The position numbers were made by a program, and so were the translations under genes. DNA of 64,000 nucleotides. Source: Todiramphus chloris collaris (taxonomy: Eukaryota > Chordata > Aves > Coraciiformes > Alcedinidae). This document shows positions 23,563 through 37,600 of the stretch, piece after piece; position 1 is the stretch's first letter; each line of letters begins with the position of its first letter. The notes beneath the pieces were generated by a model, which did not search any database, was not told where the DNA came from, and saw only the letters and a list, made by a program, of their open reading frames with translations. The stretch is taken from positions 6,685,373-6,749,372 of the forward strand of contig JANVCC010000047.1 of the NCBI GenBank assembly GCA_025345505.1, written 5' to 3'.

Positions 23563-24869
23563 TCAAGCGATTGAAACATCCACTACTTCTACCAGATGTG
23601 TTAAAAAGCAGCTTTGACAATCTTTCCTCTGAACCAATCGCTCTTTCTCCCAAATTTTGCCAGAAATAGGATTCTCCAGAGAAGACGGGGGACTCTGATT
23701 TTTCTACGAATAAAAACATTTTCATACCAAAAGCATCGGAGAGCAGAAACAACAGCAGGTCCCCCTGCGTGGAGGGAGTGACGGCCCCACTGCTGCTGTT
23801 GCATTAACACATTCCCAGCACAGAACAGCACTTCTGGATATTATTTCACAGCAAGAGACTACGTGGGGCATAATCCGCAGAGGCAGCGTTTTCCTTTCGC
23901 CTGGATTCCCACAATGAATGCAAATGCATATAGGCTTTTATAGCCTGAATGTTTCTATTCACATCTTTTGATTGAAAAGCCTGGTTTGTTTGTTGGTTTT
24001 TTTTTTTTTTTAATGTGGTATTTCTGGTTGTTTGCTTTGTTTTGCTTTTTTGTTTTTCCTCAACCACTGGACCTTAAAAAACAACCAGTCCTTTTCTGAA
24101 TCAATATTCTGGGTACAACGGGGCAATAATAGCCTTTAGAATTTTAGCTCTTACATTGTTACTTGGGTCTTTTAGTCTTATAAAAAAAAAAAAAAGCAGA
24201 ATAACCTTCATGCAGAAAATCCTGCCCTTCTGAGGTGTTTCTTAGGCTGCTAGCCCTGTAGAATACTTTCAGCTGGCTGCTCCCAACAAGCTGGCTGCTT
24301 CTTTTCCACCCCTTCGAAATGTGTTAATTCTGCCGGTTTGTTCCCTCCCCACCCTACTCTTGCTTTCCTCTCCTCCGTGTGTCACCGCAGAGAGATTAGC
24401 TGAAATTTCAGACTCCATTGAAGCCTCTTTGTCCTCTCCCACATGACGCATTAGCTGCACATTGCAGCAACCCAAACAAAAAGGGATAACTGGCAACCGA
24501 CTGTCCCGGTGCCCACGATGCCGAGGCCAACTTCTCCAAAACAGGAGTTTGAAAACTCATGGCTCTTGGATGTTTGTAGATCCCTGCCTGGATCTTTGCA
24601 AACAGTTGCGAGAAGTGCCTCAATGAAGAAAAGAAATGTTGATTTTTCTCCTCTTCCCTACAAGTGGATATTTATGATGCAAATGAGCCCTGAAATATGT
24701 AGACTTTCTTGCAGAGCGTTGAAGAGGCTGAACAGTCAGCAGAGTCTGAGAGTTCAGCTGCAAAGGTCAGGCAGATATGTAGAAAAAGGAAGAAAAATGT
24801 CTTGAGACTACCCTCACTTGGGAGCAGACAAGCAGATTATTCTACAAGAGGGGTCACGAGCAAATTATT
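23563..24869. other. Intronic sequence without gene
   Basis: It includes a T/G-rich low-complexity part (23985-24060) and an A run near 24182. Just before the next CR1, CAGATTATTCTACAAGAGG (24833) returns as CAAATTATTCTGCAAGAGG (24861), a diverged duplication with a spacing of 28 bp. Confidence 0.6.
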
Positions 24870-25131
24870 CTGCAAGAGGAAATGGCTTCAAATTGCACCA
24901 GGGGAGGTTTAGGTTGGATATGAGGAACAGTTTCTTCCCCAAAAGGGTTGTCAACAGCTGCTCAGGGCAGTGGTGGAGTCCCCATGATCCCTGGAGGGGT
25001 TTCAGAGCCCCACGTGGAGATGTGGTGCTGAGGGACATGGGTTAGTGGTGCCCTGGCAGTGCTGGGGGAATGGTTGGACTCGATGATCTTAAAGGTCTCT
25101 TCCAATCAAAACGATTCTATGATTATGATTT
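24870..25131 (+). mobile_element. CR1 LINE 3' fragment
   Basis: It has the classic chicken-like CR1 3' region: GAGGAAATGGCTTCAAATTG, GGGGAGGTTTAGGTTGGATA, GATGATCTTAAAGGTC and AACGATTCTATGATTATGAT. It belongs to a different subfamily from the dominant one here. Confidence 0.95.
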
Positions 25132-25998
25132 TGATTTTGCTACAGCTTTGTTTCTACCCCACATGGACAGACAACTGAAGCAGCAGATGCAAGCAAGGAT
25201 GTGGTAAAAAAGAATGCTGAGTTCCAGTTTCACACCAATTTTTGTCTCCCCTAATTTCTGGACTGCAGTTTGCTCACATATTTACCTCACAGGATTGTTG
25301 CAAGGATTAAATCCTTACAGGGATTAATCTTTAAATCCGGGTTTTGAAAAGACCTGCATATTATATATAGAATAACAGCTACAGTTAAGGTCACTTGCTT
25401 ACTCTCCAGGCAATAGAAATTAAAAGATCAGCTGATAGCTACTGTGTAATTATCTTACTCTGCATTTAGAAAATCTCTATTATTCTGGGTTACAATCTGT
25501 GCATAATTTGGCATAACTTAAAAAGCAGACAGATATGTAAATAAACATACCTCAGATGATTCCCCAGTTACACAAATAGCAGTCACAATCTACTCTTTGA
25601 TTCCTTTTGATGTTCCCCCACACTGAAAACACATTTGTCATTCCACGTTATGGCAGCTATCCTGGAAATGAGCCAAATTCAGCATAGGCGTGAATAGGTG
25701 TAACCTATCTCTCTATCACCAGCTGGTTCAAAACTCTGTCAAACTGGGAACATGCTGGTTAAAAAGTAAAAAATGGAGTATGGAGAAGAAGATCCCCACA
25801 AAGCACAATGGACAGGTTTACAGCTCTGAGGAGCTACTTCTTAGACATGGTTCTACAGTCAGATCTGTTCAGATCTTCATGTTGTAACCTCTGACAAAAG
25901 AGAAGGACCTTCAAAAACAGAAGTGTGTTGAGTTCAGTAGAAGAGGCTGAAGCTAGTATGGACTCATGCAGGGCAACAGGCATAGGGACAGGAGTAAC
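25132..25998. other. Intronic sequence without gene
   Basis: Unique AT-rich sequence. Nothing is recognised. Confidence 0.55.
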
Positions 25999-26161
25999 AG
26001 GTTGCCCATGGAGCCTGTGAATGCTCCCTCCCTGGAAGTGTACAAGGACAGGATGGATGGGGCTTTGAGCATCCTGGTTAGTGGAAGGTGTCCCTGCCGA
26101 CGGCAGGAGGGTTGGAACTAGATGATCTTTAAGGTCCCTTCCAATCTAAACCATTCCATGT
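25999..26161 (+). mobile_element. CR1 LINE 3' fragment
   Basis: It carries CTCCCTCCCTGGAAGTGT, ACAAGGACAGGATGGATGG and GAACTAGATGATCTTTAAGG, and ends TCCAATCTAAACCATTCCATG. It is short and diverged. Confidence 0.9.
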
Positions 26162-29100
26162 TCCCCCTGGGAACCCTGTGCATCCCTGGTGACCTCCACT
26201 TCTGGACATGACACCACAAAGGCTGTTTTGGGCCAAGGAATTTTTTTCAACTCACTTCTATTAGTTGTTGCCAGTTGCTTCACAAGAGCTTGCAAGGCCT
26301 GAATCCCAGTGGGATAGGTAGGGACACCCCCCCAAAAGGGTCCTTCCCTTCATCTGGAAATGGATACATAGGTCTTGCTCAGGAATTAAAAAGTCTGGAA
26401 ACCTGTATTAGTTGTAAGGTCTACCTAGTGACAAAAGGAACAGAGACTTGTGTAAGTGGCAAGAGCAGCACGACAGTGCTGAGAGCTGACAATAAACACT
26501 CAAATCAGATTTATACTTGGAATTAACAATCTGACCAACAATGAATGAGGCTACTCTAAAGTCTGCCCCAGCTGCTGCTGATCTAGTCCAGAAATAAACT
26601 TGCTCTTCCACATCCAACCAGTTTTTCCAAGCCACTTCTGGAAAAGCATGAGAGTGTTGTTTGTCAATCAGATCATTTGGTAGGGAAATGCGCAGTCCGT
26701 GCTCCCTGCAAACATCTGTGATCTCCACATCACAAGAACAGCGAAACACTCTTCCCTTTTAACCATGGACCAAAGTCTGACATCAGTCCCACGCTGGCCT
26801 GAGCCCTCAAAGCTCTTCCTGGCCTCCCAGGGGTTTTCTGCCTGAGAGATGATTGATTAATCGCCACCCATCTAACAGAAGGATGACAGTGCACTCTGTC
26901 CTTGCTGGACACAGGACTCAATTTAAAGTTCCTAAAGACCAGCAATCAGCTCCTCAGACACAGATCTACCAAACAGTAGGGTGCTCAGCTCCCGAATAAA
27001 GGAAAAGCAGGAGAGGGCATTTCAGGAGCCTACTGCTAATGAGCAAACCATCTGTCTGTCTTCCTTGGGAAAATTGGCTATTTATTCTGACATTTCCTTT
27101 TCCCTCAACAGTTTTTCCACTGATAACCTTATTATTTTTTAAGTAATGTAATCTCATTTTAATGCTAGTCCTTGTCAGATTTTTGGTTTTTTTTTTTAAG
27201 CAAGAAAGATAGCTGTTGCTATCTTAAATGGAGAAATAAAAATGTACCATGCCCCTGAGATAAGAAAAGGTGCAAGCTACCCAAGCTGTGAAGTCCCACC
27301 ACAGATAAGTCTCACTTGGTGATAATTACAATCATTATTTAAGAAAGAAAACCATGGCCACAGCTGTGCAATGGGTGACCAATACTAAATTCTTCATATG
27401 GAATCATTCTTGCATCACAAACAAAAAAAAGACGCTGAATACAAATGAGGAAAAAAAAAAAAAAAACCAACAGAAAACCAAAACCAACCCAAAACAAAAC
27501 CAAAAACAAACCAAAGGGAAGTCTCACTGTTGGCAAAAGCTTCTCATAAATACATAAACTGGGATGGACTCTCCCCAGCCTGCCTTACCCAATTTATGTC
27601 TCACAAGTGAATCGGGTCCATTTCAGGACAGCAGACTGTCCTTGAATGCCTGGAAACACAGACACCATTTTAGCAGAAAAGTCAGAAGAGGATACAGAGA
27701 CTCAGCAAGTCATCCATCCGTCTTCCAGTATCATGTCGCGGGCAGCAGACAACACCAGCTGCTTCTGAGAAACGGGTGAGAAGCCCAATGATAAGTCAGT
27801 AGGGATAGCCCAGCCAGGAAGTCTCCTCCGTTTTCTTACCAGCTATAGACCAGTTTCAGACCTCAAATATGAAGCTTTGTGGCCCTTTCAGGACTCTTGT
27901 TCAGATTTTTTTTGCCTGTTTGCAAGCAGTGCCGTTACAGTACCCACGCGCATCTAGCAAGAACCTTCCAAAAATGTCAAAAAGCAGAATATACTGAACT
28001 GTAAAATGAAGTCTGAGCGCACGAGTGGTTATTTTTGGATCCACACTCCCTTTGATCTCTCGTCTCAAATCAGGACACGTGGGCCAATCTAGACCTCAGA
28101 AGTGAAGTCAGGGAAGGATGTTTCTTTGGGTGGGAAGGCAGAGGTTGACAGTACCCCTCCAGCAACCTTCTGATATTCATTTTACTCTCAGCTGAGCCTG
28201 TATTTCTTTGTGCATGGTTTTATACCAGGTATGCTGCATTTGGACTCACCCTTGGGGCTTTGGCCAGGCAAACATTTACCCCAAAATGAACACTTTGCTG
28301 AGGATCTTTGTCAGCAGCAGCACTGTCTGAAGTTCAGTTTGCCAGACTTAAGGAGTGAGAGATTTACAGAGAAAGGACAGACACGTGTTGCTGCCATGAA
28401 GGTCTCACAAGACCATACTGCTCATAATAACTATGTGTGTCCCCTCTTTCTCCAGCCTGATGCTTTCCCCATCAGCCTTTGCGATGGCTGTGACACACAA
28501 CCAGAAGAGATGTAACAAGCCTTGAGCTAGCACTAACCTCTTTGGGATGCCAACCAGCTGTTGGGGATCAACAGCAGCACTAAACAACATCAAAATGTAC
28601 AACTCAAGGTGGTACAAGAGCTATGTCTCTTAATTACCTATGTTTAATGAGCGCAGTCCAAGCTGGATCAGACCCTTGTGTTAAGAGGAAGAAGCTGGTC
28701 ACTTCTGGTTTGTATAGCATGCAAAAAGTAAACAGTGACCACAATTCTTCTTTGATGCAACCAAAGACACCCAAACAGGAACTGCTGCGAGCAACCAAAC
28801 GGGTGCAAACTTCTCTTCTGATGGCGAGTAAAGCTCAAGTGACTTTTGGTTATCTGCTGGTTTATCTAAAGCACCCTGAGTAGATCCACATGTCTCTAAA
28901 GGCACAGTGGACAACTGGTCCAAGCAAAGCTGCCTCACTGCAAAACGACTTCAAAACCCATGTTGTTTGCATTTGTTTGTTCTTTATTACTGTGACTGAA
29001 TTAGAAGTCTAAAGAGATCTGGAAAACTGTACTTCCTACACATTTTTTTCCTCATTATTGCCTCTCTAAGTACTGAAAATGCAGCTGAAGGTGTGGAGAG

Positions 29101-30458
29101 CTGCAACGCCGGAAGCTACAAAGATGCTACTTACGCAGTAGCGGTGCTGGAATAACCAGAGCGTGGTGCTACACTTTTTCCAGAAGGATGAAATTCATGA
29201 CAAAAATGATAGAGAAGATTTTCCTGCTCCTCTAAGAAAAGCGAGTACTCTGAGGGCATGTGTTCATCAAATGACAAGATGCGTATTTCTGGTTTTACAT
29301 CTAGTAGAGAGGATAAAAGCCTAAAGCCTCCATGGTAACCCAGAGTATGTCTCAACAGCTCTACTCTAAGTTATTCCTTCTGGAAAAATTAAACAACCTG
29401 ACAAAGTTAGGGGTTTTTTGTTTGGTTGGGGTTGTTTTTCATTAAGTGATGAACTTAAGTGTCATCAATGGCAATGTGACTTGAGAGGGAGAAGAATTCA
29501 AGACAGCCTAGTTACCCACCAGCATCCACCACCAGACTGCTGATTCTATTTGGCCTTAGACTGACTGACCCAGGAATACCAGGGCTATGGTTACAAAAAA
29601 GCTACATCCCCAAAAATGTCTGTGACAAAGCCAGTTACAACTTCAGACCACCCTCAGTTACACTTCACACCACCCTCATTTTGAAGCACTGTATCTACAT
29701 AAAAATTACAATGCATCAAGGATCAAGAGAAGCAGACTTAAAATAAGAGAGCTGATGTACCAAGAGATGATCACACCTCAGTCAACCCCCATCTCAAGTA
29801 GCTTGAGACACTTCTGGTGGCACATAAGAGTCTACACCAGTCAGCAGCATGCAGAGGATCTTTCCATCTGTCTCGTGGCACATAAAGGAAGGGTAGCACC
29901 ACAACTTTCCATGCTTTGCTCCTCAGCAAAACAACACCTTCTGCTTTCACAAACACTGTGCATGCTTCTCTGCTCATTTGGGACAAGGGTCTCCTTGAGT
30001 TAGCCATGAATTGGGGAAACAGCTCAACAAGTTACCCAAACCGCAGCTCCTGATCTTAACATATTTGATACGTGCCAAAACATTCTGGAAAACAGCTGGA
30101 ACAACCTCTACCAGCAAGTAGGAAACAACTGAACCAAAGAGGGGAACCAGGCTTTTTTTAGATCTCAGTGCCACTGTGCAGGAGGTCAGCACAAAACTTC
30201 TTGGTTTACAGAGATGCTTTATCATGGCTAAATTAAGAAAGAGAGTCTGTTAGGGAGAACCACGCTGCAGCCATGTTGCAGGAGAACACTGGAGAGAGAG
30301 AAATCACAAATGTTGACTCGCCTTTTCCCAGTTGGCAAGATGCTCCACTGACTCACCCATACGTAGGAGACCTGCCCACGGTCTGAGCCTATGCAGGAGC
30401 TTTGAGTAAGACTTGAGTACAATCCCTTTCAGTGAGTACCTGTAAACAAGTTTGTTTT
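26162..30458. other. Long intronic stretch without gene or clear repeat
   Basis: About 4.3 kb of largely unique sequence. Low-complexity parts are an A16 run leading into an AACC/AAAC-rich segment (27451-27512). I looked for an MTCL-family exon on the minus strand and saw none. Confidence 0.55.
27451..27512. repeat. A-rich/AAACC low-complexity tract
   Basis: Sixteen A residues are followed by irregular CCAAAAC-type units. Confidence 0.85.
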
Positions 30459-30640
30459 CATAGAATCATTCAGGTTGGAAAAGACCTTTAGCATCATCGA
30501 GTCCAACCATTAACCCTACTCTACAAAGTTCACCCCTAAACCACGTCCCCCAACACCACATCTAAACCACCCTTAAACACATCCAGGGGTGGTGACTCAA
30601 CCACCTCCCTGAGCAGCCTATTCCTACTCCATTTCTCAGC
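30459..30640 (-). mobile_element. CR1 LINE 3' fragment
   Basis: On the plus strand it reads CATAGAATCATTCAGGTTGG, AAAAGACCTTTAGCATCATC, GAGTCCAACCATTAACCC and CCTCCCTGAGCAGCCTATTC. It belongs to the same 3' end type as 19818-19965. Confidence 0.93.
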
Positions 30641-32526
30641 ATAAATCTTATTTTACGTATTTACAACCCAGTGAATGTCTCAAGAAAACGTTAGAGGGTT
30701 TGTCATTGATAAAATTTCAGCTCTACTACAGACAGATGTTTAGAAAATGATTCATTATCTGTTAAAACAGGTAATTTAAGTGTCGCTTTTCAACCATAGA
30801 GTCTTTGTGACAGAGAATCTGGCTTCTGCCTTTTCTGGGAGGTATTTGGGAAATTTTGGGGCCACATGAAGTCATAATAACAGCCTTGCAATCAAGGTAG
30901 TGAAACCTAGCAAATTATAATGGTCTCTCTGATAGAAAAAGTGCTCCAGAAAAAAATTGGGTATACTGATCTCTGATTGGAAGGGGTTTTTTTTTAAACA
31001 AGCAAAATACATTTCTCAAATTCATCCCTTTCTACTTTTTAAACAGCTTTTCACTTGAAGCCATTTATTCCTGCACAAATATGATTTAAGGTTGATATCT
31101 CTTTATTCTTTGTTTTTATCCATCCCTTATAAAAAAAAAAAAAATAAAAAATCCACAGGAATAATACAAATGCCAGCCTCCTTGCCATAGGTCAGCACCA
31201 GAAAAATGTGAAAGCGTTAACTTTTTATATAATACTCCTTCTGTCTGCTACATACATTAACATTTACGATGGAAAATGCTGAAGACCTCCCACCTCCAGT
31301 TGTTCAAGAAATTCTTGTTTAGCATCCACTGCATACTAGAACAGATTTGCTGGAATATCCAACTCTGCGTCCTCAGATGAATACTCCGTGTGTTTGTGAA
31401 GGTCTAAGGGTTGGGCATGCCAGAAAGAGAAGTTTGCTAACAGCTCTGGAGAGTTCTCAGTGGAGTTCCTGTGGGTCTCTAATATATATCTCAGTATTCA
31501 CCCAGAGAAGACCATGTGTAATCTCTCCGTGCAGAGCTAGAAACCCATGCTGCGGGTCAAAAGAGCCTTTGGGTTGATATCAGTAATTCCTTCTATTCCA
31601 TGTTCTGGACTATTGGCTCAAAGGAATATCCTCCAAGGAAGTTCAAAGCTTCAGTTCTCATGCCTTTTTCAACTTTTTGGTAAAGGCCCCCCCATACCAC
31701 TTTTTTCACCTACCACTCACTTTTTTCACCTACCACTTGAATTCCTGCTGAACTCAAAGAACATGAGTCAGAAGTAGAAACATGAAGCATACCAAATCCC
31801 TGAAGCACAACACTTAGTCTCACCACTAACCTGATGAGTAAGGTTCTTTGAAGCCAGTGATTAACTCCCCATTGTCGAACTCCATTCAAGGGGAGGGGTG
31901 TGTTAAGTACATAATTCCTTCAAAACCCAGGCCCTCCATGACACCCCTTTCACTTTCATATGTGCAAGGACTTCTAAACCAATCCTACAGACAAAAAGGG
32001 CCAAAAGACTCACTTCAAGACACTCCTTGTTTCCAAGTTCCCAGCTCGTGAGGAGAAAAGTGGTTCCTGCCTGAGCTTGGGGCCATTTGGGTGCAAACAG
32101 CAACACTGTTCCCTTTTCCAGTGTGAGAGATACAAGGTGAGGGAAGGAGCCCGGTGCTGCCATTGGGCATCCCTCTCCTAAGGGAGCAATCCTTTAGCCA
32201 GGGCAGCATTAGGAGAAGGACATGTTTGGATACTGCCTTCACAGCATGGATGGGTCCACAGCTGCTTCCTAGGGCTGCCACATGGTTTGGGTTCAGCTTC
32301 AGGGGTGGCTTTGAGCCACAGGTTGACTCCCTGTTCCCAGGGATTTACCACGCTGCAGCCCGGGTCCCACCAGCACCAACCCACCAGGTATGTGGTCTCA
32401 TGCAGGGACCATCCCAGTGAGCCCAGGCAAGCAACTTCAGCACCCAGTGAGAGCGGGAGTATGTGTCCACACACCGAGAGGTGGGCAAGTAGGCTACTCA
32501 CATCTCCTGCACGCTAGCAGGGTAAG
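30641..32526. other. Intronic sequence without gene
   Basis: The first part is AT-rich with an A run near 31130-31144. A 20-bp tandem duplication lies at 31698-31737. The segment at 32150-32520 is GC-richer but matches no element I know. Confidence 0.55.
31698..31737. repeat. Perfect tandem duplication, 20 bp x 2
   Basis: The unit CACTTTTTTCACCTACCACT occurs twice without mismatch and without spacer. Confidence 0.97.
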
Positions 32527-32780
32527 TGGTTTTAAGTTCAAAGAGGGGAGATTTAGTCTGGAGAGAAGGAAGACATTTTTGACACTAAGGGTGGTGAGAG
32601 CCTGTCCCAGGTTGCCCAGAGAGGTGGTCGCTGCCCCATCCCTGGCACCATTGCAGGTGAGGTTGGCCGGGGCTCTGAGCAACCTGCTCTAGTTGCAGAT
32701 GGCCCTGCTCCCTGCAGGGGGGTTGGACTAGATGAACTTTAAAGGTCCCTTCCAACCCAAACCATTCCATGATTCTATTT
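32527..32780 (+). mobile_element. CR1 LINE 3' fragment, dominant subfamily
   Basis: It starts within AGAGGGGAGATTTAGTCTGG and ends CCAACCCAAACCATTCCATG, ATTCTATTTC. It is truncated to about 254 bp. Confidence 0.95.
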
Positions 32781-34399
32781 CTAAGATATGGAAAATCACC
32801 ACTGTCCTTTCCCCAAGTGACTCAGGATACTGAAATTCAACATAATAATTAATACAGATGTCACAAAATCCCAGAGACTTCTGGGTCAAATTTTCCAAGC
32901 AGTGCTGAGGTGGCATGGGATTAGTTCTTGTCATCTTCTTACTCTGCCACACCATGCCCATCCCTTCGTGTCTTGGAGAAGGAGGCTGGCCTGAGCCTGG
33001 CACTCTTCCCCAGCATGAACTCAGAGCCCAAAGCCCCCTGTGATGCTGCAGCCCACAAGCTCCACAAGTGACTGTAGATCTGTTCTGCAGCTGTTCCTCT
33101 CAGATACCTGCCCACACAAATCCTGTTTACTCCAACTCTGCTTGGAAGGTGCAGAGCAACACTAAATCCTATTTTACTACAGTCAGGATAAAGCTTATAC
33201 ATCCAGGATGACAGTCTAAACTTTGTTAAAAAGCCTTGTTAAAGCCACGCACTAGCTAAAAACTGCTCTCTGAGACATCCTAGGAATTCTTCACTGGCCC
33301 TTGGAAGAAAACATAAAAAAGAAAGCCTTTTGGTTCAGCTGAATCACCAATCAGATGTTCATCTAGTTTTTTCCCTTAAAAAAACCAAACAAAAAAAATC
33401 CATCTGTAAGCAGCAAGATGGTACAGCCTACTTAAATTTAATTTACTGTGACAGAGAAAAATTAGAGAAGCAACTGCATTATTAGGATGGACTATTTTTA
33501 ATTAAAGCTCCTGAGGAGAAGTTAAGCATCAACGAAGAAAAGCCAGCCATGTCTAGAAGCTGTATTGAGAATAAATAATAATTTAAAAAAAAAAAAAAAG
33601 AGATGCCAAAAGACATTAACAGAAATGGACTTTTGACATTTGAATGAGGATTTCAAATAGCTCAGATGAAGGGAGAGTATGAAACTGGAGTTTCAATTTA
33701 GGGCCGATCCAGATGTAATCCCTTCTGGTAGGGATGTGGGGCTGTGAAGCTTCTCAGCTTCAGCGAGTGTGTTTTTAGCAAGGTATCAGATGGAGAGACA
33801 CCTGCACGTTCCCTTTGAGAAGCAAGCTGGGGATGATCACTAATGATGCCTGAAAGCAGCAGCTTCTGCAGGAAATCCCTCCAAGCTAGCCCAGGTAAAC
33901 CTCTGAATTTGATGTGCGCTTAAATCCTAAATCCAGCAGCGCCTTCGTTCCTAAAACTTGCAGTGATGTTTGCACTCGCACAGCAGGTCTGGTGGCTCAC
34001 CTCACACAGATGCAGACCTGGTCTCCTTTGAGGCTCCCGAAATCCTTGCCCTTGGGTGCTAATCACACAGCAGCAGCGAGTTTCGCAGACTGGTGACTTG
34101 TTTATGCTGTCTACCCAACAAGTTATTCTGCAATAGCTTCTGCCTCTGGCAACCCTCTGTGCCAGTGTAAAAGTCACTTTGTCTTGGACTGGGGGAGCCA
34201 AGTAAGCAACAGCAGAAACACTTTTTCTGCTGTAAACACCAAGAAGATACGATGGGGGTTTAAAAATTGTTGCTAAAAGCTGTGACTTGGTGTGCTGTCA
34301 ACAAAAGCAGACCCAAACCGTCTGGAAACTCTTTAGCCACACACATATATCACACTTCTAATCAGAAAAAAACCAACCCAAAACTAAACAGAACTAAAG
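32781..34399. other. Intronic sequence without gene
   Basis: Unique sequence with an A run (about 33584-33599). No exon or RNA gene is recognised. Confidence 0.55.
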
Positions 34400-34660
34400 A
34401 AAGTGGCACCCAGTGATGGGACAAGGGGCAATGTGCGCAAGCTGGAACATGGCTCCATGTAAACATAAGAAGAAACTATTTCACAGTGAGGGTGACAGAA
34501 CTGGAACAGGCTCCCAGGGGGGCTGTGGAGTCTCCTTCTGTGAAGATTCAAAACCCACCTGGACGTGTTCCTGTGTGACCTGCTCTAGGTGATCCTTCTC
34601 TGGCAGGGGGGTTGGACTCGATCTTTCAAGGTCCCTTCCAACCCTTAACATTCTGTGACT
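34400..34660 (+). mobile_element. CR1 LINE 3' fragment, older subfamily
   Basis: It contains CCCAGTGATGGGACAAGGGG, CTATTTCACAGTGAGGGTG and GGCAGGGGGGTTGGACTCG, and ends TCCCTTCCAACCCTTAACA, TTCTGTGACTGTG. Confidence 0.93.
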
Positions 34661-37600
34661 GTGAAAATAAAATGTAAAGCTGCTTTCAAATACATCACTG
34701 GACAAACTACTGTAGCTGCACAGTAGTTGAGCCTCAAAGCCCATTTTCATTTTTGAGTATGAAAGAGCTACTCATACTTTAAGTAGTTAAATTGGCTAAA
34801 AATTTGTTTAAGAGTACTAGAAATTCTCACAGCAGCCCTACACATTCCTGATTTTTTTTCCTCGGTGACCATTTTCTTTGCAGTAGCTCTAACAGTCAAC
34901 AGTAGATTCAATTTATTTCCACCATGCATTTTCCTCTTTATTAATTTATCTTTTCCCGCTACCGCTTAAGTCCCACTGGAACTCAGTGGAGATGCTTCCC
35001 AAGCTCGACAGCATGAGCAGAGGATCTGCCTTGTGCCTGAAACAAGCCTCACGCTGAGGTTGGATGGGGCTCCTTGGCTGTGGCTGAGCAGCAGTTTGCT
35101 TGTGGCTATTCTCTACCACACCCAAAATATGAAAACAAGGCATCAAGCTCTGTTGATGCCATGGCAAGGAATGCTGTAAACATCATGAGATCATCACAGG
35201 AAATTCACGTTGTATAAAAGTAGGGAATGAATAATACAAACAGATGAATGCTTCCAGGCAAATAAACTTCATACCAAAAAAAAATACCCAAACCCAACAA
35301 GGCGGAGGGGGGGGAGGATGTCTTCCAAGTTCTGCTGCACTGAAGAAAAAATTCCAATTGCAAATTAAAACCAGAGTGCTTATATTTCATTAAGGTTAGG
35401 AAGGAAATTCTGTCTGCCCTCTGATAGCTTGCCTGTGCTAGCCAAAAGTGAATTTATGGCATAATTGAAATTACATTCCTTTTCTACTACTCACATGCTT
35501 CTGCTGAGCATCAGTATGCTGATGCCATTTATCATGTTTCAGATCTGAAAGAGCTGTTCTGTTTTCACAGTCCCACTCTTTGTACCAATCAGCCTCTAAA
35601 AATCTGGGCATTATAATCTTCTTCCCCCTCCTGGTTGCCTTCCATGAAAACTCTGCAGAGAATTACGAGGCAAAATACACAGGACACATACAACCCCAGA
35701 AAGCTAAATCTCAGGAGAATTAAGACATGCTTTCCCTGGTGCAGGTAATTTTTCACCTTGAGCTTGATTCCAGTGTCCCTCCATCTAGCACATCCTCCAA
35801 ACCCACCAAAGAGTAGAAGCACCGTCAACTGCCCCAGGCAGACCAGGTGACTGTTCTGTGAGAGGAATGTTTGTACATGTAGTTCCTCTCAGTGGTCAGC
35901 AAAGAAAGGAAAGGAGACATCTTTTCATCCATTCATCCTGGCAGACAAATGAATTAGCATCCCTTATTGAAGGCAGAAGTTGTTGGGTTGGCCAGTGCCC
36001 TCAGATTGTGTCATTCTAAGAGGCTACCTCTGCTGATCATAGCAGGCAACAGTCAACCCATGCCAAGGAACACAGTCTGTTCAGCAGAAAGGGGTTTTTT
36101 TACTGTTGTTTATGACCAAACTTCATCCCATACAGAGATTTCGGGAGCAATAATCAAAAAGTTCACTGGACAGACTTAGTCTGAAGGTCTGCTTGATCAA
36201 ACAGCAAGTCTCAGACATCGCTTTACATACCACTTTTAAGAACAGAAATACCATGCTCAGCCTCACCAAACCCAGATTATAGTTCATTACCTGTTGTCAC
36301 AACCCTGAAGTGACTGCCTGAAACAGACAAAACAGTACCATGGATGGGGAAAAGGGACTGCGTGGTTGCTGGATCTCACACTGCATGGGTAGGAGGTGGT
36401 ACTCCACCAGAGGAGGATAATGGGAGGGTTTTAAAGCCAACTCTTGAGAGTATCCACAACTGCAAGATACTGAAACCTTCCTATTTGATTTGGCTGTAAT
36501 CAAATTACCTTATCCAACCTCACGTGCTTGTTTGATACTGAATGTCCCACCAAAATAAGGGGTGCTTTGTTGCATATGTATCAGTCTGGCAGATTTGTTT
36601 GGTCTATAAGAATAATCAGTGGTTTCAGACGGACAAAAAACCCCCACTTTTTGTCAAGTGGTCTGCCTCCAGAGATTGTCACTGCTACCTGGGAACGTAT
36701 GACCCCTCCCCACATAGCCAGCTCCTCTTTAAAAGCTGCAGACACAGAGCAATCAGGTCTTCGACCCCTCCACGGATCCAATTCCCTCACCTCCAATCCC
36801 TTCTAAATAGGTAAGTACTGTCAACAGTTTCTCCCATATTTCAGTGAACTGAATGCTTGCTGAAGACCTAAAAAGCTTAAGACCACCTGATTTTTCTCCT
36901 CCTTGGGCAGTAATGTGATACTTCACTTTGCATTTCTTCATCACATCGCTCTCCAGGGCTGCCCTTGTAACATGCACTGAGCCATGAAAAAAACCTAGGT
37001 CTGCAATTAAAGAAAACAAAGTAAAAACCCAAAGAGCTGTTATACCATGAGCTTAAAAATAAAAGAACTGCAGATCGTGAGCTTCAAAAGAAAGACCTGC
37101 AGGTAGCTATGATCATCCTGACATCTGCTCACTTCTGGTCAAATTTCCCTTCTCCTATCAAAGAGGAAAAGATAAGTTGTCAGCATGCTATAGAGGCAGA
37201 GTCTGACTGCCTGGCTATAATAGCTAAGAGTGCTGTCAAAAGGGAAAAAAAAAAAAAAAAAAAAAAAAATAAAAAAATAAAAATATCCCCTAAATGCACA
37301 GTCACTAATGATTTCATTATGGTAAATCTTTCATTTGAAAATAATAGTCAGTGCTTTAATGGAGAAAATAGAAACTCGATAAATCCTTAATGACGCTCAG
37401 TCTCTTTTATGCTCACAGCTCTACATGGTAAAAACAATTCTTCTGGTGAATGTCAACCTGCCAATCCAGTTTATGGTTTTAAACCTTTATGAAGGTATTT
37501 CAGAGAGAGAGAGGAGAAATATTCCTGTTAATGGCTTTGTTTGAAATGTCTCGATTACGGATGATCAGGTACGAGCAGTCGCAACACAAGAAGCTCCTGT